Assembly (NCBI GenBank): GCA_016703665.1 | Contig: JADJBS010000006.1 | Location: 310,001 to 374,000 of the forward strand | Direction: 5' to 3' | Length of the DNA: 64,000 bases | From: Candidatus Defluviibacillus avedoerensis | Lineage (GTDB): Bacteria > Pseudomonadota > Gammaproteobacteria > Burkholderiales > Burkholderiaceae_C | Shown here: positions 42,445-50,461 of the stretch, in pieces | How the letters are laid out: each line of letters opens with the position of its first letter | Numbering within the stretch: position 1 is the first letter of the stretch | Program-made: the position numbers and the translations under genes | Notes under the pieces: generated by a model | Database searches by the model: none | Seen by the model: the letters and a program-made list of their open reading frames with translations, nothing else | Told to the model about the DNA's origin: nothing

Positions 42445-42852
42445 TCAGCCCACGTCACTGACTTTGGCGCGCGTTTTCTTGATGCTGCCTCGGCTCACTT
42501 TGCCATCCACACGCTTGACCTGAGAAGTGCGGGTGGGCTTGGTGGGCTTTCTGGCCTTGGGCAGTACTGCCACGCTGTCCACCATCTCTTGCAGACGTGC
42601 CAGTGCCTCGGTCTTGTTTTTGTCGAGGCTGCGGCTGGTCTGCGCCTTGATCACCACGATACCGTCTGCTGTGACACGTTGATCGCTCAGGGCGCGCAAG
42701 CGCTCCTTGATGGCGTCTGGCAAGCTGGAAGCGGCAATGTCAAAGCGCAGGTGCACGGCATTGGACACCTTGTTGACGTTCTGGCCCCCCGCGCCCTGGG
42801 CACGAATGGCCGAAAACACGGCCTCGTCCGGGTTGACCTGCACAGATGCCAT
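42445..42852 (-). CDS. arfB: Peptidyl-tRNA hydrolase ArfB (ribosome rescue)
   Basis: 135 residues. The catalytic GGQ sits in RAQGAGGQNVNKVSNAVHLRFD, the RF1/RF2-like rescue domain; the C-terminal basic tail (KARKPTKPTRTSQVKR, then SRGSIKKTRAK) is the part that enters the empty mRNA channel of stalled ribosomes. Length matches E. coli YaeJ/ArfB (about 140). ATG 42852 chosen; longer readings overlap the upstream oxidoreductase. Starts 8 bases after that gene's stop, so probably co-transcribed. Confidence 0.9.
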   Translation of the reverse strand: MASVQVNPDEAVFSAIRAQGAGGQNVNKVSNAVHLRFDIAASSLPDAIKERLRALSDQRVTADGIVVIKAQTSRSLDKNKTEALARLQEMVDSVAVLPKARKPTKPTRTSQVKRVDGKVSRGSIKKTRAKVSDVG

Positions 42853-42860
42853 GCCAGCAA

Positions 42861-45800
42861 TCAAGCGGCCTTTTGCGCCTGGCTCTGCGGATTGCGCCAA
42901 GCCGACATCAGGATGCCCCACTTGCTGCGGGCAATTGTCAGGTGCTTGTGTTTGACATGGCCGTAACCCTTGATCAACTCTGGAATGCGCGCAATCTCGA
43001 CAGCAGCTTGGAGATTGGTTGCATTCAGGCCTTGCAGCAGTTCGTCGATACATGATTCGTACTCGGCAATCAATGCACGCTCAGTCTTCCGCTCTTCGCT
43101 GCGCCCAAACACATCCCACGCCGTACCCCGCAAACCCTTGAGTTTGGCCAACAGTTTAAAGCCCGTGAGCATGGCAGGCCCATAGACCTTTTTGCGAAGC
43201 TCGCCCTTTTCATTGCGTTGTCCCGTCAGCGGCGGCGCCAGGTGAAAGTGCAGCTTGAAATCGCCCTCAAACAGGCTGGCAATGCGGCTGTGGAAAGCTG
43301 CATCGGTGTGCAGACGGGCTACCTCGTACTCGTCTTTGTAGGCCATCAGCTTGAACAGGCTTTTGGCGACGCTTTCTGACAGCAACAGCGATTTTCCGTC
43401 ACCCGTGACAGCTGTTTCCTTCGCCTTGACCTTGTCAACAAACGCCTTGTAGCGCTCGGCATACGCTGCATTCTGGTACCCCACCAGGAACTCGGCGCGG
43501 TAGGCAACTAGGTCCTCCAGCGTGTCGCGCTTTTTGAACGCAACCACCTGTCCGGGGTTGATCAGCGCCTTGACTGCCTCGATGTCGTGCGCAGCACGTC
43601 GGCCCCAGGCAAAGGCGGCCTTGTTGTTGTCCACGGCCACGCCGTTCAGTTCCATTGCACGCATCAGCGCGTCCAGGCCGAGCGGTATCCAGCCCTTTGC
43701 CAGGCGTAGCCCAGGGTGATGGGGTTGACGTACAAGGTGTCGCCCATCAGGGTTTTGGCCATGGCATCGGCGTCAAAACTGCCCAAGGCCTTCAAGGCTT
43801 GCGCGCTGGTTGCGTCGCTGGCGCCCAGTGCCAAAGCCACCGCACCCACGCAGGCAACGGCCGGGTTTTGCCAGTCGGCGTTGTGCACGAAGGCTGCCGT
43901 AGGCGTTGCATAAGAGTTCAGCGCCACATGCGTGCGGCCTGGCTGCATGCGCGAAAGTGTGTCTTTGCCTGCAGCAACGATGGGGTCACACCCCAAAATC
44001 AAATCAGCACTGGCCATCGCCACGCGGGTGGTGGCAATGTCGGCCTGGCTGTCGGCGATCAGCACATGGCTCCAGGTGGCGCCGCCCTTTTGCGCGAGGC
44101 CGGCCGCGTCTTGGGTGACGATGCCTTTGCCCTCGATGTGCGCGGCCACGCCCAGTAGCTGGCCAATGGTGATGACGCCGGTTCCGCCCACACCTGCCAC
44201 CACAATGCCCCAAGCGTGTGGCAAAGCGGGCAGTTGTGGGTAAGGCAGTGGCGCACCTTCGAACGGACTGGCCACTTTGCCTTGGGCTTTTTTCTTGAGC
44301 TGGCCGCCTTCGACAGTGACAAAGCTGGGGCAAAAGCCTTTGACGCAGGAAAAATCTTTGTTGCAGGTGCTCTGGTTGATCTGGCGCTTGCGGCCCAAAA
44401 GCGTCTCGAGTGGCTCAACCGACAGGCAGTTGGATTGGTCAGAGCAATCGCCACAGCCCTCGCAAACCAGCTCGTTGATCAAAACCCGCTTGGCGGGGTC
44501 TACCATCTTGCCGCGTTTGCGGCGGCGGCGTTTTTCGGTGGCACAGGTCTGGTCGTAAATGATGACCGTGGTGCCCCTTATCTCGCGGAACTGGCGCTGG
44601 ATGGCATCCAGTTCGTCACGGTGATGCACGGCCACGCCCTCAGCCAAGGTCACACCTTGGTATTTTTCGGGCTCGTCGGTAACCACGACAATTTTCGCAG
44701 CGCCCTCGGCCCGCATGCTTTGTGCAATCTGTAGAACGGAATGCCCTTCGGGTCGCTCACCAACTTGCTGACCGCCCGTCATGGCGACCGCGTCGTTGTA
44801 CAAAATTTTGTAGGTGATGTTGACACCTGCCGCAATGCTTTGCCGCACAGCCAGGATACCGCTATGAAAGTAGGTTCCGTCCCCCAGGTTGGTGAACATG
44901 TGGGCATCTTTGCTGAACGGTGCCTGGCCCACCCAGGGTACGCCCTCTCCACCCATTTGTGTGAACCCAACGGTATTGCGCCCCATCCAGATGCTCATGA
45001 AATGGCAGCCAATGCCCGCCATGGCACGTGAGCCCTCTGGCACGCGGGTAGACGTGTTGTGCGGACACCCAGAGCAGAACCAGGGCTGGCGGTCGGCCTT
45101 GAGTTCCACCACCGCCATCGCGCGTTCCTTGCCGTCAAGCACAGCCAGGCGGGAATCGATACGTGCCAGGGTGTCAGCATCGATACCGCTGAGCTTTTTG
45201 ACACGTGCCGCAATGGCTTTTGCAATCAGCGCCGGGCTCAGGTCCGCATTGGCACGCAGCAAGGTGTGCGCCGTGGGGTTGGGCACCGACCACTCACCGC
45301 CCGACTCGTGGCCAGGCAATTCATCAAACTTACCCAGGATGGTGGGGCGCACATCGGCGCGCCAGTTGTACAGCTCTTCTTTCAGCTGGTATTCGATGAC
45401 CTGGCGCTTTTCTTCGATAACCAGAATCTCTTGCAAACCTGTGGCGAATTCGCGCGTCAGCTGCGCCTCCAGCGGCCAAACAACACCCACTTTGTGCAGC
45501 CTGATGCCCAGACGCTGGCAGGTGGGCACATCCAGTCCCAAGTCCTGCAAAGCCTGACGCGTGTCATTGAAGGCTTTGCCGCTGGCAATCAGGCCCAGTC
45601 TGTCGTTCGGGCCTTCAATCACATTGTGGTTGAGGCGATTGGCTCGGATGTAGGCCAGGGCCGCATACCATTTGTAATCAAACAGGCGCTGCTCTTGCTC
45701 CAGCGCGGTATCAGGCCAGCGGATGTGCACGCCACCTGGGGGCATTTCGAACTCGGGCAGGATGATCTGAACGCGGTCAGGGTCGATCATCGCCGTCGCG

Positions 45801-46462
45801 CTGGATTCGACGATCTCCTGAATCGTCTTCATGCCAGCCCACACACCTGCAAAACGGCTCATGGCAAACGCATGCAAACCCAGGTCCAGAATCTCCTGTA
45901 CTGAAGCAGGGAAGAACACAGGCAGGCCACAGGCCTTGAAAATGTGATCGCTCTGGTGCGCAGCAGTGGAGCTTTTGGCAACGTGGTCATCCCCCGCCAC
46001 GGCAATCACGCCGCCCCAGGGGGTAGTACCCGCCATGTTGGCATGCTTGAACACGTCGCTGGTACGGTCGACACCTGGGCCTTTGCCGTACCAAATGCCA
46101 AAAACACCATCGAACTTGTTGGTGCCAGTTGGCGCGAAGCCGAGCTGCTGCGTACCCCAGACCGCTGTGGCAGCCAGCTCTTCATTGACACCCGGTTGAA
46201 AAACGATGTTCTGCGCCTTCAGGTGTTTGGCAGCACTCCACAGTGCCTGGTCATAGCCACCCAAGGGGGACCCCCGGTAGCCACTGATGAACCCTGCGGT
46301 GTCTTTACCCACTTGGGCGTCGCGCAAGCGCTGCAACCTGGGCAGCTTGACCAGCGCCTGGACGCCGCTCATGAAGGCCCGGCCATGATCCAGGCTGTAT
46401 TTGTCGTCCAGCGTGACGGTTTCCAGCGCTTTGCGAATGTGTTCGGGCAGGGGTGCATTCAT
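42861..46462 (-). CDS. Fused indolepyruvate ferredoxin oxidoreductase, single-base frameshift
   Basis: About 1200 residues once repaired: TPP-dependent alpha part, a 2[4Fe-4S] ferredoxin-like domain (CEGCGDCSDQSNC and CNKDFSCVKGFCPS), gamma/beta parts, and a C-terminal DUF6537-like domain. It oxidises indolepyruvate and other aryl or branched 2-oxoacids to acyl-CoA. The frame breaks at CAAAGGG (43693-43699): one extra A would give WQKGWIPLGLDALMRAMELNG and also makes the length a multiple of three. As given, the first part stops at 43664 and the tail of 268 codons is in another frame. ATG 46462 has GGAGA at 8 bases. Divergent from an Lrp-type regulator, its likely controller. Confidence 0.9.
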
Positions 46463-46613
46463 GTCAGAAGTCTCCGTCAGGTACATGCCTGGGCGGTTTG
46501 TGAACTGTTTTGAGGCTTGGCTTTTTGAGAGCGAAGACCTCAGCAAAGAGCAAAGTGTATGTGGATCAGGCTGATATGTCTTTGCTTTCTTTGCCCAAAT
46601 TCCACTACCATAC

Positions 46614-46626
46614 GCAAGATTCTTGC
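46614..46626. promoter_or_regulatory. Palindrome GCAAGA-T-TCTTGC, candidate Lrp/AsnC site
   Basis: Perfect 6-1-6 palindrome 38 bases before the lrp-like ATG and about 150 before the oxidoreductase start, in the shared 202-base divergent region. The rest of that region shows no gene. Confidence 0.5.
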
Positions 46627-46664
46627 TATGTTTGACTGAATTCATGCCACTTTGATCGCCCATC

Positions 46665-47150
46665 ATGGCCACGCTGGATAAATACGACATCAACATCCTC
46701 CATGAGTTGCAAAACGATGCACGTTTAAGCAACGCCGAGCTTGCACAGCGTGTGGGTCTGTCTGCCGCGCCTTGCTGGCGCCGTGTGCGGGCATTGGAGG
46801 GGGCTGGCTACATCCTCGCCTACCGTGCCGAGATTGACCGCCACAAAATTGGCCTGGATGTGTTGGCCTTTGTCCGGCTCGATGCAGCCCAGAACAGCGG
46901 ACAGGCACTGCGCGAACTGGAAGAAGCCATCCGCAAGATTCCTGAGGTGGTGTCTTGCCACTACATCAGCGGCACCGGCACGTTTGAGCTGCAGGTGGTG
47001 TCAAGTGACCTGAACACCTTCAGCCAATTTGCACGGCAGGTGCTGATTAATCTTCCCAATGTCAAGGACCTGCAGACCAGTTTTTCGCTGGGCGAGGTGA
47101 AAACCAACAGCGCATTGCCGCTGGCACACCTGGGGCATTCGGTGCCCTGA
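46665..47150 (+). CDS. Lrp/AsnC-family transcriptional regulator
   Basis: 161 residues. HTH region (LDKYDINILHELQNDARLSNAELAQ, then GLSAAPCWRRVRALEGAGYI) and a C-terminal RAM ligand domain (FVRLDA, then IPEVVSCHYISGTGTFELQVV). Typical size. Divergent to the indolepyruvate oxidoreductase gene, which fits control by aromatic or branched amino acids. ATG 46665. Confidence 0.92.
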   Translation: MATLDKYDINILHELQNDARLSNAELAQRVGLSAAPCWRRVRALEGAGYILAYRAEIDRHKIGLDVLAFVRLDAAQNSGQALRELEEAIRKIPEVVSCHYISGTGTFELQVVSSDLNTFSQFARQVLINLPNVKDLQTSFSLGEVKTNSALPLAHLGHSVP

Positions 47151-47225
47151 TAATCAAGGCGGCACTCGCTTCGCATCGGGTGGATTGTTGCGCTATGGGC
47201 GCTTAAAAAGAGGAGAGCATCTGAC

Positions 47226-48273
47226 ATGGCAGACACCATTGCGATTCCACGCGTCGGCATCCTGCCCAGCGGCCCATTGAACGCGATCACGGACGTGGCG
47301 GGCATCACGGTTGGGCACACCACACTGGACAAAGGCGATGTTCAGACTGGCGTGACGGTGTTGCTGCCGCACAGCGGCAACCTTTTTCTGCAAAAGGTGC
47401 CTGCAGGCATTGATGTGATCAACGGTTTTGGCAAGAGCGTGGGCTTGATGCAGGTGCAGGAGCTTGGCGTGCTGGAGTCCCCGATTGCATTGGTCAACAC
47501 TTTTTCAGTCGGTGTTGCCAGCATGGCCCTGATTCGGGACGCGATGGGACAAAACCCAGAACTGGGCCGCACGCTGCCCACGCTCAACCCGCTGGTTTTT
47601 GAATGCAATGACGGCTGGCTCAATGATGCGCGCAGCATGAGTTTGCAAACCAATCATGTGATGGACGCGCTGAATTCGGCCCGCAGCATTCAGGGCTCTC
47701 AACTTTTTCTGCAAGGCAGCGTAGGTGCGGGTCGGGGAATGTCCTGCCACGGCATCAAGGGGGGCATTGGCACCGCATCGCGACGCCTGCTCTTTCAGGG
47801 GCAACCTTACACCCTTGGCGCTTTGGTCCTGGCGAAGCGCAGCAGAAAGCGGACCGGAGCGTGGGTCAATCATCATGCTACTGGCCACCGACGCACCGCT
47901 TGACGCGCGCCAGTTGCAACGCGTGGCCCGTCGGGCTGCAGTGGGCTTGGCACGCACAGGATCTGACTATGGCAACGGCAGCGGCGACATTGCGATTGCG
48001 TTTTCTACCGCGTACCGGATTCCGCAGTTGGCGACCGAGCCGATGCCTGACTGCACCATGCTGCACGAAAGCGCGATGGATCTGTTTTTTCAGGCTACGG
48101 CCGAGGCAACTGAACAGGCCATTATTCGAGCCTTGTTTTCTGCCACCACGGTACGGGGGCGCGACGGAAACTGCCGGTACGCCCTCACTGACTTGCTGGA
48201 CGGCGCACCGGCACCTTGGTCAACCGACAGGTCGCGCGAAAGCGCCTCGAACTCCCTGCTGAGCCGGTATTAA
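47226..48273 (+). pseudogene. P1-family (DmpA-like) peptidase, deletion and frameshift
   Basis: Homologue of DmpA-type aminopeptidases, which self-cleave in front of a nucleophilic Ser. The N-terminal part is good (ITDVAGITVGHTTLDKG, then GRGMSCHGIKGGIGTASR). After LGALVLA (about 47835) the frame changes: the C-terminal part resumes in another frame as GSIIMLLATDAPLDARQL, with the cleavage-site G-S kept, then GSGDIAIAFS. Roughly 15-20 residues normally lie between these two blocks, so a deletion plus frameshift removed them. The given reading stops at 47903. GAGGAGA precedes ATG 47226. Probably non-functional unless the region was misread. Confidence 0.75.
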
Positions 48274-48305
48274 GCGCAGTTCGAATTCGCGTCATACTGC
48301 AGGCC

Positions 48306-48989
48306 ATGCAACCCACTGTGACCGCCTCGCCCATAGCACTAGACCCTTTAGCCTGCTTTCCTAGCCTGGCACAGGTCATACCTGCGGTGTCCGATTTACC
48401 GACCACTTGTGGCCCCATGGCAGTTCCTGCAGGTACCATGCTTTTTGGCGAAAACTCGCCATGCCAGGGATTTCCGCTGGTGCTGGCAGGTGAGGTAACC
48501 GTCTTCAAACAATCAGCAGATGGTCGGCGATTGGAGCTTTACAGGGTGACCCCGGGCGAACTGTGCCTCGTGTCCTCATCTTGCCTGTTCAGTCAGCAGG
48601 CGCTGAGCGCTTCTGGCATCAGCACCCGTCCCAGCACCCTGTTGCTGATACCCCCTCCTGTTTTTCGGGAATGGCTCAACATTCCCGCCTTTCAAGCAGA
48701 AGTATTGGGGTTGTTTGCCCAGCGCATGGCCGATCTCACGGCGCTCGTGGATGCCGTGGCGTTTCAAAAACTGGATCAACGTCTGGCTGCAGCGCTTCTT
48801 GGACGAGGGTCCGAGCTGGTTATGACCCATCAAGTGCTGGCCGACCAACTGGGGACTGTGCGTGAAATGGTCAGCCGCTTGCTGAATCGGTTCGAGCAAT
48901 CTGGCTGGGTGGAGCTGTCCCGCGAGCGCATCCGCATCGTTGACAGCGCCGCCTTGCGGCGCTTGGCGGGCGAGGGGCACGCTGCGTGA
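48306..48989 (+). CDS. Crp/Fnr-family transcriptional regulator
   Basis: 227 residues. Cyclic-nucleotide-fold effector domain (PAGTMLFGENSPCQGFPLVLAGEVTVFK, RRLELYRVTPGELC) and a C-terminal HTH with MTHQVLADQLGTVREMVSRLLNRFEQSG. Several Cys in the effector part could sense redox or bind a cluster, but the N-terminal Fnr Cys cluster is absent. Followed by a dyad overlapping its stop codon and then a DUF2892 gene, a pairing I recognise in proteobacteria, suggesting control of that gene. Confidence 0.88.
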   Translation: MQPTVTASPIALDPLACFPSLAQVIPAVSDLPTTCGPMAVPAGTMLFGENSPCQGFPLVLAGEVTVFKQSADGRRLELYRVTPGELCLVSSSCLFSQQALSASGISTRPSTLLLIPPPVFREWLNIPAFQAEVLGLFAQRMADLTALVDAVAFQKLDQRLAAALLGRGSELVMTHQVLADQLGTVREMVSRLLNRFEQSGWVELSRERIRIVDSAALRRLAGEGHAA

Positions 48990-48999
48990 CTTGAGTCAC
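48986..48999. promoter_or_regulatory. Dyad GTGACT-TG-AGTCAC, candidate Crp/Fnr-type site
   Basis: Inverted repeat with 6-base arms overlapping the regulator stop codon and 60 bases before the DUF2892 ATG. Near in style to the Fnr/Crp half-site TTGA/TGTGA. A second hairpin TGCCAGCGTGGCA follows (about 49008-49020). Confidence 0.5.
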
Positions 49000-49058
49000 A
49001 GACATCTGCCAGCGTGGCAGGCTTAATGGAGGTACTTTCACCTCCCTAAGGATTCATC

Positions 49059-49256
49059 ATGACAAAAAATGTTGGCGGCATTGACCGCATTCTGCGCATC
49101 GTCGCAGGCCTGGTTTTAATCGCACTGGCTGCAACCGGCACTGTGGGCATGTGGGGCTGGCTGGGCATTGTGCCGCTGGCCACAGGTGCCATGGGCTGGT
49201 GTCCACCGTATTCGATCCTGGGTTTTAACACCTGCTCGGTCAAGAACCAGTCCTGA
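49059..49256 (+). CDS. DUF2892 small inner-membrane protein
   Basis: 65 residues. Opens with VGGIDRILRIVAGLVLIALAATG, a basic amphipathic stretch into TM1, then a second hydrophobic segment WLGIVPLATGAMGWCPPYSILG with a Cys, and a terminal Cys (NTC). This family is found in YgaP-type proteins with rhodanese partners and as small stand-alone genes. Here only the Crp/Fnr-type regulator is adjacent. Two Cys may take part in sulfur or persulfide handling, which is inference. Confidence 0.85.
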   Translation: MTKNVGGIDRILRIVAGLVLIALAATGTVGMWGWLGIVPLATGAMGWCPPYSILGFNTCSVKNQS

Positions 49257-49281
49257 AACCTGCCTGCGTTTTCGTTGCGGC

Positions 49282-50385
49282 TCAGGGCATCAGCGCATGA
49301 TTGAACAGATGCGAGCCGCCCAAAAAGGTGTTGTCCATGCGGGCATGAGGCAGCAGTTCCAGCGTAGCCAGCGATAGCGCGGCCAGTGAGGCCGCTGCGC
49401 CATGGCTGATCCACAGTGTGTGTTCATCAACGCCCTGCACGATCCCTCGCGCATGGGCTAGAGGCAGCGATTTGATGTAGGCGCCGCTGTCCAGATGCCA
49501 GAAGGTGAGCAAGCCCGGTGTTGGATGCGTCACGATCAACAGGTCCTTTGACGGCAATGCCACCACGCTGAGCGCTTCACCCAAGAGACTCTGCGTGACA
49601 GGTTCTGGCGTTTTGAACACTGCCAGGGCCTGATTTGGCCTCTGGCGACTGATGGCCCCTGGATGCTCTACACCCAGACCCAGGCGCGGTGCCGACACCA
49701 CCACAGATTCACGGCCGACCATCGGAAAAAGATGCCCGGTATTGAACCGCACATCCAGCATGTCAGATTTTTCCAGCAGTTTGCGCGTACGAACATCGAC
49801 ATAGCTGATACAGGGCGTTTGCGTGCTCGCGCCGTCGCCACCACCGTTGGCAATGACCATCACCCGACCACCTTCAATCAGCGTGCAATCATGCGGATTG
49901 GCGCCAAAGCTCGGGAAATCCCCCACATAACGCAGTGAGGCCGCTTCCCGCACACCCATGACCCCGATGCCTTGCGCATCGGTTTCGGTGGAATACAGGA
50001 ATTCACCATCGGGGCTGCATGCCCCATGACCGTAAAACCGTCGATTGCTGACCGGCGCAATGGCAGTGAGCCAGCGCATAGTGGCAAGGTCAACCACGCC
50101 TGCACCAATGCCCATCTTCTCAAATGCAAAAATTCTGTGCCGGTCAAGCGGGTGAGCCGTCAACCCATGGGGGAAAAATGGCACGTCGATTAACCTGACT
50201 TTGCCTGTGGCAGGTTGAACTCGGCTGATACTGAAACGCAGCGGTCCATCCCTTACCTCCTGGTAGCGCCCTCCGCCCAGCAAATCGTCGCTTGCAGCAG
50301 CCAAGCTTGCCCCAGGTTGCCATGCGGCACATGTGACGGCGCATGCAGCGAGCAGGCTTTGCCTGCGGGTCAAATCAAACGGCAT
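49282..50385 (-). CDS. DUF1513 exported beta-propeller-like protein
   Basis: 367 residues. Start MPFDLTRRQSLLAAC looks like a twin-arginine signal with hydrophobic stretch AACAVTCAAW. The body holds repeated strand pairs (FFPHGLTAHPLDRHRIFAFEK, RFYGHGACSPDGEFLYSTE, GANPHDCTLIEGGRVMVIANGG, LFNHALMP) typical of the DUF1513 propeller. Function unknown; members often lie near iron-uptake or di-haem genes, not seen here. ATG 50385 begins the signal. Divergent from the GGDEF/EAL gene with 76 bases between. Confidence 0.85.
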   Translation of the reverse strand: MPFDLTRRQSLLAACAVTCAAWQPGASLAAASDDLLGGGRYQEVRDGPLRFSISRVQPATGKVRLIDVPFFPHGLTAHPLDRHRIFAFEKMGIGAGVVDLATMRWLTAIAPVSNRRFYGHGACSPDGEFLYSTETDAQGIGVMGVREAASLRYVGDFPSFGANPHDCTLIEGGRVMVIANGGGDGASTQTPCISYVDVRTRKLLEKSDMLDVRFNTGHLFPMVGRESVVVSAPRLGLGVEHPGAISRQRPNQALAVFKTPEPVTQSLLGEALSVVALPSKDLLIVTHPTPGLLTFWHLDSGAYIKSLPLAHARGIVQGVDEHTLWISHGAAASLAALSLATLELLPHARMDNTFLGGSHLFNHALMP

Positions 50386-50461
50386 CAGTGTTACCTCTTC
50401 ATGGCGCCCTGGAACGCTGTTGGTGTGCATTTTCCCTGATCGAAGGAAGACAAGAGCGACA

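Noticed and set aside
45059..45904. Open frame of 281 codons on the plus strand
   Set aside because: Antisense to the indolepyruvate oxidoreductase; no motif.
48216..48305. Longer N-terminus for the Crp/Fnr regulator
   Set aside because: The extension overlaps the end of the P1 peptidase frame and has no family similarity; ATG 48306 is better.
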